The notes under the pieces: model-generated
Database searches by the model: none
What the model saw: the letters and a program-made list of their open reading frames with translations, nothing else
Told to the model about the DNA's origin: nothing
Made by a program: the position numbers and the translations under genes
Assembly: GCA_947498985.1 (NCBI GenBank)
Contig: CANMMF010000002.1
Coordinates: 248,001-312,000 of the forward strand
DNA: 64,000 bases
DNA from: an uncultured Paracoccaceae bacterium
Lineage (GTDB): Bacteria > Pseudomonadota > Alphaproteobacteria > Rhodobacterales > Rhodobacteraceae
Reading direction: 5' to 3'
Part shown: positions 34,024 through 42,294 of the stretch, one piece after another
Position numbering within the stretch: position 1 is the stretch's first letter
Layout of the letters: each line of letters starts with the position of its first letter

Positions 34024-35058
34024 TTACATACCGATCTTCACACCAACCGCTTCACCGACGGAGGCATTCCAGCGCTCGGCCCAGTCAGCCCCCGCACGCT
34101 CGGCCCATTCGGGCAGAACCTCGTCAACCAGCACGCCGCGGGCCTTTTCGAAATCCGCGTCCGACACCTCGACCAGCGTCATGCCGCGCGCATCGCCCGC
34201 CGGGCAGTCGCCATTGCCGGTGAGGCAGGCGATGTCATCGACCAGTGCGGTCTGCGCGCTGGCCCATGCCGGATCCTCGAACTCCGCCTTGACCTGCTCG
34301 GAGATCAGCGTCTGGGTGTCCGCATCGAGGCTCGTCCAGCGGTCCATGTTCATCGCGGTCACCACGCTGTCCCAGCCCCCCAGGGGGATCGGCAGCAGAT
34401 GGGTGGAGACCTCCCACCAGCCCGCCGAATAGCCCGAACCGGCACCGGTCACCGCGCAATCCACCACGCCTTTCTGCAGCGCGCCCGGCACTTCGGAGAA
34501 CGACACGTTCACCCCCTCGGCGCCCAGCGCTTCGAGGAATTTCGCGGTCATCCGGCCCGAGGCGCGGACCTTCTTGCCCGCCAGATCGTCCAGACCGTTG
34601 ATCTCTGCGTTGCAGAACACCACTTGCGGCGGATAGGGCGCAATCGCCAGCACATGGCTGTTGAAGCGGTTGGCATAGATCTCCGACACCATCGGACGGG
34701 CGGCGTCGACCATCGCGCGCGCCTCATCGGCGGTGAGCGCCAGCAGCGGCACGTCAAGCCCTTCAAGCTCGGGCGCGTCGGCCACGGCATAATCGGCCAC
34801 CGTCATCGCCACGTCGTAAACGCCGTCGCCCAGCAGGCGGTAGACATCCCCGACGCCGAGATTCATCTGGTTATGCGTGGTCAGCGCGACGTTGATCTTG
34901 CCACCCGACGCGGCAGGCAGCGTTTCTGTCCAGAACGGCGCCTCGTATTGCATGTGCAGCGGCAGGCCGGACCAGCTTCCGACAACCGACAGGTCTTCGG
35001 CAAAGGCTGGTGCGGCGAGGGCGGTGCTGGCGGCCAGCAGGCTCAGGGTGCGTTTCAT
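34024..35058 (-). CDS. TRAP transporter solute-binding protein (DctP type), 5-oxoproline operon
   Basis: 344 residues with a Sec signal peptide (LSLLAASTALAAPAFA, cut before EDL). The opening VVGSWSGLPLHMQYEAPFWT and the segment VRASGRMTAKFLEALGAEGV with FSEVPGALQKGVVDCAVTGA fit DctP binding proteins; the Arg of KVRASGR is the position that usually binds the substrate carboxylate. The position between a DUF1445 hydro-lyase and pxpBC suggests pyroglutamate or a related amino-acid-derived acid. Confidence 0.85.
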   Translation of the reverse strand: MKRTLSLLAASTALAAPAFAEDLSVVGSWSGLPLHMQYEAPFWTETLPAASGGKINVALTTHNQMNLGVGDVYRLLGDGVYDVAMTVADYAVADAPELEGLDVPLLALTADEARAMVDAARPMVSEIYANRFNSHVLAIAPYPPQVVFCNAEINGLDDLAGKKVRASGRMTAKFLEALGAEGVNVSFSEVPGALQKGVVDCAVTGAGSGYSAGWWEVSTHLLPIPLGGWDSVVTAMNMDRWTSLDADTQTLISEQVKAEFEDPAWASAQTALVDDIACLTGNGDCPAGDARGMTLVEVSDADFEKARGVLVDEVLPEWAERAGADWAERWNASVGEAVGVKIGM

Positions 35059-35117
35059 GTCTCTCTCCTTGTTGGGTCTTGTCAGGGTGTTTTGTGTTGT
35101 GTGTCGAATTCGGGATC

Positions 35118-35933
35118 TCAGTCGGCGATCACCGGCACTTCGGCGTCTTCGGCCACATCCGTGATCAGCATGTGGCCCGGTTTGTGAGTGATGCAGAGCG
35201 GCAGGCGCGCGGCTTCGACGGCCACTTGCGGGGTGACCCCGCAGGCCCAGAAAACCGGCACCTGCCCCGGCGCTACGGGCGCGGGATCGCCCCAGTCCGG
35301 GCGGGTGATATCGGCGATGCCCAAGCCCGCAGGATCGCCCCAGCAGACCGGCGCGCCATGGGCCAGCGGGTAGCGGCGCGAGATCTCGGCCACCTCGTCG
35401 ACGCGGTCTTCGTCCACCGCGCGCATGCTGACCACCATCTTGCCCGAGAACGGCCCAGCCGGAACCGTCTCCACATTGGAGCGGAACATCGGCACGGTCC
35501 GGTCATTGTCGATATGCCAGACCGGGATGCCTGCGCGCAGCAGCGCGTATTCGAAGGTGAACGAGCAGCCGAGCGCAAAGGCCACCAGATCGTCGCTCCA
35601 GATATCGCGGATATCCGTGGCGGATCCCTCAAGCTTGCCGTCGCGATAGATGTTGTAGGCGGGCACATCGGTGCGAATGTCGATATCCCGCCCCAGCGTG
35701 CGCATCATCGGGTTGCCGGTGTCGGACACGCCGGTCAGCGGGCAGGGTTTGGGATTGCGCTGGCAATAGCGCATGAAATCAAGCGCCTGCCGTTCAGGGA
35801 GGATCGCGATATTGGCCTGCAGGCGACCGGAGCCAAGCCCCGCCGTATGTGCGCGATAGGCACCGGTGCGGATCGCCTGCCGCTGCCCTTGCAGATCCAG
35901 TCCCATCAGATCGCGATATGCCAGTGTCATCAT
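35118..35933 (-). CDS. DUF1445-family putative hydro-lyase (D-glutamate cyclase-like)
   Basis: 271 residues. ERQALDFMRYCQRNPKPCPL, DVPAYNIYRDGKLEG, FALGCSFTFEYALLRAGIPV, and the C-terminal CITHKPGHMLITDVAED are diagnostic of the DUF1445/YcsI family. The human member DGLUCY converts D-glutamate to 5-oxo-D-proline, which makes sense here because the operon continues with a TRAP transporter and 5-oxoprolinase subunits. In Bacillus the same family (ycsI) sits with kipI-kipA. Start chosen at 35933 (ATGATG) after GGGAGG; the second ATG at 35930 is equivalent. Confidence 0.85.
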   Translation of the reverse strand: MMTLAYRDLMGLDLQGQRQAIRTGAYRAHTAGLGSGRLQANIAILPERQALDFMRYCQRNPKPCPLTGVSDTGNPMMRTLGRDIDIRTDVPAYNIYRDGKLEGSATDIRDIWSDDLVAFALGCSFTFEYALLRAGIPVWHIDNDRTVPMFRSNVETVPAGPFSGKMVVSMRAVDEDRVDEVAEISRRYPLAHGAPVCWGDPAGLGIADITRPDWGDPAPVAPGQVPVFWACGVTPQVAVEAARLPLCITHKPGHMLITDVAEDAEVPVIAD

Positions 35934-35992
35934 TGCCTCCCGGTTGAAGAGAGGGTGCACAGATCACCGACATCAAATCAAATCGAATAAAT

Positions 35993-36011
35993 TTCTGCCT
36001 GAGTATCAGAA
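35993..36011. promoter_or_regulatory. T-N11-A dyad, probable LysR-type binding site
   Basis: TTCTG (35993-35997) and CAGAA (36007-36011) form an inverted repeat with 9 bases between, giving the LysR-type T-N11-A pattern (T35996, A36008). It lies in the 82-bp AT-rich gap between the LysR gene and the DUF1445 gene, about 60 bp upstream of the latter's start, where an activator would bind. Confidence 0.55.
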
Positions 36012-36015
36012 TTTT

Positions 36016-36933
36016 TTATGCTTCGGCGGATCCTTCCGCTGCCGCATGCTGAAACTCCACGGCACAGTCATGAGCCATGCGCGCCGCTGTTTGCAGCAGA
36101 TGGCTCTTGCTTTCGCCAAGATAGCTTACCGAAAACTGCAGCGGGCTGGGGGTCCAGCCCGGATCAAAGCTGCGGATCCTGCCGCGTTTGACCAAGTCCC
36201 GGCCCAGCGCGCGCGGCAGCACCGCAACGCCGAGATTGGCCTCGACCAGCCGGAAACAGGCCGACAGCGACGAGGACGGAAAAAGCGGAACGTTGGGCCC
36301 GACCCGGGCAAAGAGCATTTCCTTCAGCTCGCGATAGGGGCGCGTGTTGCGGGCATAGGTCAGCACCGGACGACCCCGAAGATAATCGGCGTGGTTCTCC
36401 AGCACCGGTGTCTCGGCAGAGGTGAACCACGCCAGATCGACACCCGGCAGGGCGGTATTGTCCACCGAATAGTCCGAGATCGGCCCCAGCAGGATCGCCA
36501 GATCGATCTCGCGGCCCAGAAGATCCTCGCGCAGGCTGACCGAGATATCGACGTTGAACTCGATCCGCAGGCGCGGGAAAAGCCCGTGCAGCCGCGTCAC
36601 CAGCTCCGGCAGCCAGCATTGCGCGATGGTTTCGGACACGCCAAGCCGCAGATGCCCCTCAAGACCGGACGGATCGATGATGTCCTTGGCCACAAGCTCT
36701 GACAGATGCTCGAACTGCTCGGCATAGGCCAGCATCATCTCACCGCGCCGTGTCAGGCGCAGCCCGCCGGGCAGACGTTCGAAAAGCGCGCAGGCCAGGG
36801 TGTCCTCGAGCGCCTTGATGCGGGCGGTGACCGCCGGTTGCGTGAGGTTGAGCCCGGTTGCCGCCTTGCTCACCCCGCCAAGGCGCACGACGCTCAGAAA
36901 GGTCTTGAGCTGTTCGAGATTGAGTCGCGTCAT
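36016..36933 (-). CDS. LysR-family transcriptional regulator
   Basis: 305 residues. N-terminal helix-turn-helix MTRLNLEQLKTFLSVVRLGG, then SKAATGLNLTQPAVTARIKA with LERLPGG-like wing, followed by a periplasmic-binding-type effector domain. The start at 36933 gives the standard LysR N-terminus; an upstream in-frame Met at 37005 adds 24 atypical residues. It is encoded just upstream of, and in the same direction as, the DUF1445-TRAP-pxpBC genes, with a T-N11-A dyad between, so it most likely controls them. Confidence 0.87.
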   Translation of the reverse strand: MTRLNLEQLKTFLSVVRLGGVSKAATGLNLTQPAVTARIKALEDTLACALFERLPGGLRLTRRGEMMLAYAEQFEHLSELVAKDIIDPSGLEGHLRLGVSETIAQCWLPELVTRLHGLFPRLRIEFNVDISVSLREDLLGREIDLAILLGPISDYSVDNTALPGVDLAWFTSAETPVLENHADYLRGRPVLTYARNTRPYRELKEMLFARVGPNVPLFPSSSLSACFRLVEANLGVAVLPRALGRDLVKRGRIRSFDPGWTPSPLQFSVSYLGESKSHLLQTAARMAHDCAVEFQHAAAEGSAEA

Positions 36934-37083
36934 CGCGGCATCATCGCAGGTGACCACCCAAAGAAAAGCCGCCACGCGCCGATCCGGCGCGACGGGTCGC
37001 GGCATCCGTCACGTCGCGCGCTTCGCGCGGCAAAGCGGGCCCCGGCCCCGGATCATCCCGCCGCGTCTTCGCCTTGGGCGAGT

Positions 37084-37473
37084 TCAATCCGTCAGATCGG
37101 TTTCCGCGGCATCGAAATCCACATGCAGATGGTTGCCGTCGGGATCCCAGATATTGACCTGCACAATCGGAAATCCGGGCACCTTGACCACGTCCATCCG
37201 CTCACCACGCTCCTGGATCCGGGCGCAGAGCCGGTCGAACCCTCTTGCCGAGAATGCCGCATGTTCCAGCCGCAGCGGCACATCGAGATCGCCCGGCGCC
37301 TCACTCACGCCAACCAGATGCACCAGCGCGTGATCACCGGCATAGAGCCACGCCCCGGCAAAGGAGAAATCCGGGCGCGGGCCGGGATGCATTTCCAGAA
37401 CCTCGCCATACCAGGCGATCATTTCGTCCAGCCGCGAGGTGCGCAGGTTCACGTGGTCCAGCCGTTCAATCAT
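37084..37473 (-). CDS. VOC-family (glyoxalase/dioxygenase fold) protein
   Basis: 129 residues, one VOC domain built of two beta-alpha-beta-beta-beta modules. MIERLDHVNLRTSRLDEMIA opens it with the metal-ligand-type His7, and VNIWDPDGNHLHVDFD closes it with the second His and acidic positions. Such proteins are lyases, isomerases, epimerases or dioxygenases; the exact reaction cannot be told. The start at 37473 follows GGGCGG. It is divergent from the Gfo/Idh operon, and the LacI operator at 37603-37618 lies between them, so both may be co-regulated. Confidence 0.8.
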   Translation of the reverse strand: MIERLDHVNLRTSRLDEMIAWYGEVLEMHPGPRPDFSFAGAWLYAGDHALVHLVGVSEAPGDLDVPLRLEHAAFSARGFDRLCARIQERGERMDVVKVPGFPIVQVNIWDPDGNHLHVDFDAAETDLTD

Positions 37474-37572
37474 CAGATCCGCCCTTTTCCTGTGGGGGGA
37501 AAGTCGAGCATGGAACCCGGCGAAAGACAAGTATCGCGCGGTGCCGCCGCCGCTTGCGTCGCGGGAAAGATG

Positions 37573-37618
37573 TTGAAACGGGAACGGGCTTGCAGTATGA
37601 AATTTGGAACGTTCCAAA
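37573..37618 (+). promoter_or_regulatory. Promoter plus perfect LacI-type palindrome upstream of the Gfo/Idh operon
   Basis: TTGAAA (37573-37578) and TATGAA (37596-37601) have a 17-bp spacer, a good sigma-70 promoter. TTTGGAACGTTCCAAA (37603-37618) is a perfect 16-bp palindrome placed at the expected transcription start. The same AACGTT core recurs at 42109-42124 and 42238-42253 around the LacI gene, so this is very likely its operator. Confidence 0.75.
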
Positions 37619-37639
37619 ACATAGCACAGGAGAGCAGCC

Positions 37640-38641
37640 ATGCGTTGGGCCCTCATCGGAGCAAGCCGGATCGCGTCCGGGCATATGATCGACGCGATCC
37701 GCACGCAGAGCGGCGCCGAGATCACCGCGGTGCTCAGCTCGGACGCCACAAGGGGTCGTGACTACGCGCAGACGCAAGGCATTGCCGCGGCTTACACCGA
37801 TCTCGACACGCTTCTGGCCGAGGCCGAGGTCGACGCGGTCTACATCTCGACCACCAACGAAAAGCACCACGCGCAAGCGCTGAGAAGCATTAACGCGGGC
37901 AAACATGTGTTGTGCGAAAAGCCGCTGGCCATGACGGTGGCCGACGCCTCCGAGATGGTGCGCGCCGCAGAGGCCAAGGGTGTGGTCTTTGCCACCAACC
38001 ACCATCTGCGCAACGCGGGCTCACATCTGGCAATGCGCGAGATCGTGACGTCGGGCGGCATTGGCGACGTGCTCAGTATTCGCGTCTTCCACGCGGTCAG
38101 CCTGCCCGAGGTGCTGCGCGGCTGGCGCATCGACAACCCCGCGGCGGGCGGAGGCGTGATCCCGGATATCGTGGTGCATGACGCCGACACAGTGCGCTTT
38201 CATCTGGGCGAGGATCCGGCATCGGTGGTCGCCAAGGAGACCGCCTCGGGCATGGGCGACGGGGTGGAGGACAGCGTCATGTCGGTCTGGACCATGCCGT
38301 CGGGTGTGATGGTCATGACCCATGAAAGCTTTACCCATACCCATGCCAAAACCGGGTTCGAGATCCATGGCAGCAAAGGCTCCATCGTGGCGCGCAACGT
38401 GATGACGCAGGCTCCCGCGGGCGAGATCTTCCTGACCACAAAGGACGGAACCAACCCCGTGCCGTTTTCCGATCACAACCTCTATGAGCGGTCGCTGGGG
38501 CTTTTCTATCAGGCCACCCGGGGAGAGGGGCGGCCCTCCGCAGATGGTGTCGACGGCGTGAAATCGCTGGCGGTGGCGCTTGCGGTCAAGGAGGCCGCGA
38601 CCACCGGGCGAGAGGTCACTGTGGATTATGGCGGGATCTGA
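37640..38641 (+). CDS. Gfo/Idh/MocA-family NAD(P)-dependent oxidoreductase
   Basis: 333 residues. An N-terminal Rossmann fold (MRWALIGASRIASGHMIDAI), the conserved EKP (93-95, in VLCEKPLAMT) and a C-terminal substrate domain (GGGVIPDIVVHDADTVRFHL) mark the family, which oxidises or reduces sugars, inositols and their derivatives. The conserved HD (residues about 179-180) is present at the active site. The first gene of a three-gene operon with a CoA-transferase and a crotonase; the start at 37640 follows AGGAGAG. Its substrate is probably the sugar or sugar acid imported by the LacI-controlled ABC transporter. Confidence 0.87.
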   Translation: MRWALIGASRIASGHMIDAIRTQSGAEITAVLSSDATRGRDYAQTQGIAAAYTDLDTLLAEAEVDAVYISTTNEKHHAQALRSINAGKHVLCEKPLAMTVADASEMVRAAEAKGVVFATNHHLRNAGSHLAMREIVTSGGIGDVLSIRVFHAVSLPEVLRGWRIDNPAAGGGVIPDIVVHDADTVRFHLGEDPASVVAKETASGMGDGVEDSVMSVWTMPSGVMVMTHESFTHTHAKTGFEIHGSKGSIVARNVMTQAPAGEIFLTTKDGTNPVPFSDHNLYERSLGLFYQATRGEGRPSADGVDGVKSLAVALAVKEAATTGREVTVDYGGI

Positions 38642-38644
38642 GCC

Positions 38645-40216
38645 ATGGCCAAGATCACTAGCATTGCAGAGGCCGCAGCCCGCATCCCCGATGGCGCGGT
38701 TGTCACGGTGTCCTCGTCCTCGGGCCTTGGCTGCCCGGACCGGATGCTGGCCGCCATCGGCGCGCGCTTCGACGCCGAGGGCCATCCGCGCGACCTGACC
38801 ACGCTGCACCCGATCGCGGCGGGCGACATGTACGGCATCAAGGGCATCGACCACATCGCCAAGGACGGGCTGCTGCAGACGATCATCGCGGGCTCTTATC
38901 CCTCCGGGCCGTCCTCCCTGCCGATGCCCGCGATCTGGCAGATGCTGGTCGAGAACCGCGTGGCCGCTTACAACGTGCCGTCGGGCATCCTCTTTGACAT
39001 GCATCGCGATGCCGCCGCGCGCCGTCCCGGCGTGCTGACGCAGGTCGGGCTCGATACCTTTGTCGATCCGATCCGCGAAGGCTGCGCGATGAACGACGCG
39101 GCCAGCGCCCGGCCCATCGTGGCGCGGCACGAGATGGGCGGGCAAACCTGGCTGCATTTCCCGAACATCCCGCCCGATGTGGCGATCCTGCGCGCCACCA
39201 CCGCGGATGAAAACGGCAATCTCAGTTACGAACACGAAGGCGCCTATCTGGGTGGGCTCGAACAGGCCATCGCCACGCGCAACGCGGGCGGGCTGGTGAT
39301 CGCGCAGGTCAAGCGCGTGACCGCCGCCGGTGCGCTGCGCCCGCATGATGTGCGCGTGCCCGGCCATCTGGTGGATCTTGTGGTGATCGACCCCGATCAG
39401 CGCCAGACCACCGACACCGATTACGACCCGGCGATTTCCGGCGAGGTGCAGCGCCCCTGGGACAGCTTTTCGCTGGCCGAGCACGGTGTGGAAAAGATCG
39501 TCGCCCGCCGCGCGGCGATGGAGCTGAGGCGCGGCCAGACCGCCAATCTGGGCTTTGGCATCTCGGCCATGGTGCCGCGCATCCTGCTGGAAGCTGGCCA
39601 CCCCAAGGCCGTCACCTGGGCCATCGAACAGGGCGCCACGGGGGGCATGCCGCTCACCGGGTTCGCCTTTGGCTGTGCGTCGAACGCCGATGCCTACATG
39701 CCGTCACCGCAGCAATTCACCTATTTTCAGGGCGGCGGGTTCGACATGTCCTTCCTGTCCTTTCTCGAGATCGACACCGAAGGCAACGTGAATGTCTCGA
39801 AACTGGGCAAGAAGCCCTATCTGACCGCGGGTTGCGGCGGCTTTGTCGACATCACCGCCCATGCGCGCAAGATCGTCTTTTCGGGGCTTTTCGAGGCCGC
39901 CGCCGATCTCGACCTGACCGAAGATGCGCTGAAGGTGCGCAAACCCGGCAAATTTACCAAGATGGTGGAGGCGGTGGAGCATGTGACGTTCTCGGGCCGC
40001 CGCGCGCGGGAGACCGGGCAGGACGTGCTTTACATCACCGAACGCTGCGTGATCCGCCTGACCGATCAGGGGCTGCGCGCAACCGAGATCATGCCCGGCA
40101 TCGACGCCCAGCGCGACATTGTCGCGGCGTCAGACGGACGCGTGCAACTGGCTGAAAACGCTTTCGAAATGTCCAGGGCTCTCTTGTCCCGCGACCCGCT
40201 GGATCTGGATCTGTGA
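38645..40216 (+). CDS. Acyl-CoA:acetate/3-ketoacid CoA-transferase (fused alpha/beta, YdiF type)
   Basis: 523 residues containing both halves of a class I CoA-transferase. The first half has DGAVVTVSSSSGLGCPDRML and RATTADENGNLSYEHEGAYL; the second has GFGISAMVPRILLEAGHPKA with AIEQGATGGMPLTG, where the Glu of EQG is the expected catalytic residue carrying the CoA thioester. Such enzymes activate short hydroxy- or keto-acids with acetyl-CoA or succinyl-CoA. It is encoded 3 bp after the dehydrogenase and overlaps the crotonase gene by 4 bases (GTGA). Confidence 0.87.
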   Translation: MAKITSIAEAAARIPDGAVVTVSSSSGLGCPDRMLAAIGARFDAEGHPRDLTTLHPIAAGDMYGIKGIDHIAKDGLLQTIIAGSYPSGPSSLPMPAIWQMLVENRVAAYNVPSGILFDMHRDAAARRPGVLTQVGLDTFVDPIREGCAMNDAASARPIVARHEMGGQTWLHFPNIPPDVAILRATTADENGNLSYEHEGAYLGGLEQAIATRNAGGLVIAQVKRVTAAGALRPHDVRVPGHLVDLVVIDPDQRQTTDTDYDPAISGEVQRPWDSFSLAEHGVEKIVARRAAMELRRGQTANLGFGISAMVPRILLEAGHPKAVTWAIEQGATGGMPLTGFAFGCASNADAYMPSPQQFTYFQGGGFDMSFLSFLEIDTEGNVNVSKLGKKPYLTAGCGGFVDITAHARKIVFSGLFEAAADLDLTEDALKVRKPGKFTKMVEAVEHVTFSGRRARETGQDVLYITERCVIRLTDQGLRATEIMPGIDAQRDIVAASDGRVQLAENAFEMSRALLSRDPLDLDL

Positions 40217-40980
40217 GCGCGCTGCATCTCATCCCGCACGGGGCCGTGGCCGAGCTGAAGCTCGACAATCCCGAAAAGCTCAACGCCTTCACCACCGACA
40301 TGCTGGCCGCCCTCGACAGCCATATCGGCACGCTGGAACGCGATCCGGAGGTGCGCGCCGTGGTCATCACCGCCGCGCCTGCGCGGGCCTTTTGCGCCGG
40401 GGCGGATATCCTCGCCTGGGGGGCGCTCAGCCCGCGGGATTTCTCGCGCCATTGGGTGCGCGAGGGGCACCGGGTCTTCGACCGTCTGGCGCGGCTCTCG
40501 AAACCGACGGTTGCGGCCATCGGTGCGCATGCGTTTGGCGGCGGGCTGGAATTTGCCGCCTGCTGCGATCTGCGGGTGATGGCGCCGAAGGCCACGCTTG
40601 CGCTGCCGGAGGCGCAGGTCGGCATCGTGCCGGGCTGGGGCGGCTGCTCGCGTCTTGTCCGCCTGATCGGCGAGCCCGCGGTCAAGGAGATGGCGCTGTT
40701 CGGGCGGCGGATCGCGGCAGAGCGCGCGGTCGCGCTCGGGTTTGCAGCCGAAATCGCCGGGGACACGCGCGCCGCCGCCTTTGCGATTGCGGAGGCTGCG
40801 GTCTCCGCCTCGCCGCGCGCGCGGGAAGTGGCGAAATACATGATCCACGCGGCCTGCGGCGAAGACCGGGGCGCGATGATCGAAACGCTGGGGTCGGGCA
40901 TGATCGGCGGCAGTGCGGATCGCGACGAGGGGGTGGCCGCCTTCCGGGACAAGCGCCCGCCGGAATTCACCGGTGAGTGA
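40213..40980 (+). CDS. Enoyl-CoA hydratase/isomerase (crotonase) family protein
   Basis: 255 residues. ARAFCAGADILAWG and AIGAHAFGGGLEFAACCDLR supply the oxyanion-hole segments, and ALPEAQVGIVPGWGGCSRLV carries the second catalytic Glu; both crotonase glutamates appear present. It would hydrate, dehydrate or isomerise the acyl-CoA made by the preceding CoA-transferase. The GTG start at 40213 overlaps the upstream stop (GTGA). It ends 25 bp from the convergent LacI gene. Confidence 0.85.
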   Translation: MSALHLIPHGAVAELKLDNPEKLNAFTTDMLAALDSHIGTLERDPEVRAVVITAAPARAFCAGADILAWGALSPRDFSRHWVREGHRVFDRLARLSKPTVAAIGAHAFGGGLEFAACCDLRVMAPKATLALPEAQVGIVPGWGGCSRLVRLIGEPAVKEMALFGRRIAAERAVALGFAAEIAGDTRAAAFAIAEAAVSASPRAREVAKYMIHAACGEDRGAMIETLGSGMIGGSADRDEGVAAFRDKRPPEFTGE

Positions 40981-41005
40981 CCCCGCGCCCCTCGCGAAAC
41001 CGCCT

Positions 41006-42049
41006 TTAATGCGGCGGCATCGAAAACCCGCCTTCGGGGGCAAAGAGGTGGTGCAGCTGGTCGGGTGGCTCCCCTTCCATCCGGCGCAACAGCATTTCGG
41101 CCATGACCTTGCCGGTGGCGCGCACATCCTCGAACACCGTCTCGATGCGCGGGCGGATGTGGTCAAATATCGGCGACGCGCGTTTCGACACCAGATCCAC
41201 GTCGCGCCCCGGCACCACACCGGCATCGGCAAGCGCGCCCAGCGCCACAAGGGCCGTGGCCTCTCCGACGCAGACATAGCCGTCGGGGGCATCCGCCTCG
41301 GTGCAGCGCTGGCGCAGGATCTCGGCCACCTGCGACATCGGCTGGTCGATGGTCACGTCCTGGATCACTTCGTGATCGACCGCGGCGGCGCGTGCGGCGG
41401 AGACGAAGCCGTAGCGCAGATGTTGCGTGAAGGTGAAACGGTCATCGGGCGGCACAAGGCTGATGCGCCGGCGACCACGTGCAACCAGACGCTCCACCGC
41501 CATGCGCGCGAAGGCCTCGTTGTCGAAGTCGACCCAGGCATGCGGCTCGGTGAACTCGGTGCGGCCATGGGTGACAAACGGAAAGCCCGCCTCCATCATC
41601 AGGCGCGCGCGCGGATCGAAACACTCGGTGCGGGTAAAAAGCAGCCCGTCGGCGAGGTGATTGCGCAGGATCTCGCGGACCTGCTCCAGCCGGTCGCCGC
41701 GCAGCGAATCGGGCACCACGGTGACCGAGTAGCCGGTGCCGCGAAGCGCTTCGGTGATTCCCGCGAGAATCTCGTGCGTGAAGCCCAGAAATTCATGGTC
41801 GGTGTTGAGCAGCAGGGACACGACCTGCGTGCGTCCGGTACGCAGCCTGCGCGCGGCGCGGTCAGGCACATAACCCACTTCGCGCGCGGCCTCGGCCACC
41901 GTTTCGCGGGTCGTCTTGGCGATTCGCGGATCGTCCGCCAACGCCCGCGAGACTGTGGTGACAGCGAATCCCGTCATCTCCGCAATGGTGCGCAAGGTCG
42001 GTCTGCCAATAGGTTTTTTCGGCTCTGGAGGCGCGGTTTCCTGGCTCAT
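41006..42049 (-). CDS. LacI-family repressor of the surrounding carbohydrate operons
   Basis: 347 residues. The helix-turn-helix and hinge run from about 19 to 75 (LRTIAEMTGFAVTTVSRALA, then GYVPDRAARRLRTGRT), followed by the periplasmic-binding-type effector domain. The gene lies between its two presumed target operons and is divergent from the sugar ABC transporter. Three similar sites with an AACGTT core sit at its own promoter, at the transporter promoter and at the Gfo/Idh promoter, which indicates autoregulation and control of both operons. Confidence 0.88.
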   Translation of the reverse strand: MSQETAPPEPKKPIGRPTLRTIAEMTGFAVTTVSRALADDPRIAKTTRETVAEAAREVGYVPDRAARRLRTGRTQVVSLLLNTDHEFLGFTHEILAGITEALRGTGYSVTVVPDSLRGDRLEQVREILRNHLADGLLFTRTECFDPRARLMMEAGFPFVTHGRTEFTEPHAWVDFDNEAFARMAVERLVARGRRRISLVPPDDRFTFTQHLRYGFVSAARAAAVDHEVIQDVTIDQPMSQVAEILRQRCTEADAPDGYVCVGEATALVALGALADAGVVPGRDVDLVSKRASPIFDHIRPRIETVFEDVRATGKVMAEMLLRRMEGEPPDQLHHLFAPEGGFSMPPH

Positions 42050-42106
42050 GGCATCGGGTCCGGTTGCAGCGTGGCCGGGATGACCACCCCATGAGTCTAT
42101 GTTGAA

Positions 42107-42124
42107 ATTTTAAAACGTTTCAAC
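42107..42124 (-). promoter_or_regulatory. LacI operator overlapping the lacI-type gene's own -10 element
   Basis: TTTAAAACGTTTCAAC (42109-42124) is an imperfect palindrome (6 of 8 per half) with the same core as the perfect site at 37603. Read leftward, TAAAAT at 42112-42107 is a strong -10 for the repressor gene, so the repressor would block its own transcription. Confidence 0.6.
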
Positions 42125-42222
42125 CGTCATTTTTGCGTACGGCCCATGCTGCGACGCAGAAACTTTCGCGCCTTTTCATGCGTTTGCGGCGCAATTTTTT
42201 GCCCGGCCCGAAAAAATGCTTG

Positions 42223-42253
42223 TTGACAGGAGTGGAATTTGTAACGTTTTAAT
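42223..42253 (+). promoter_or_regulatory. Promoter and LacI operator of the sugar ABC transporter operon
   Basis: TTGACA at 42223-42228 is a perfect -35; TTTTAA or TTTAAT at 42247-42253 serves as -10 with an 18-19 bp spacer. TTTGTAACGTTTTAAT (42238-42253) matches the palindrome at 37603 at 12 of 16 positions and covers the -10, as expected for repression. Confidence 0.6.
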
Positions 42254-42294
42254 TACGCAGTCCAACAAGGACAACGACAATAGGGAGGATGATC

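Noticed and set aside
40154-40172. A LacI-like sequence, GAAAACGCTTTCGAAA, near the end of the CoA-transferase gene
   Set aside because: It lacks the AACGTT core of the other sites, lies within coding sequence and is not beside a promoter.
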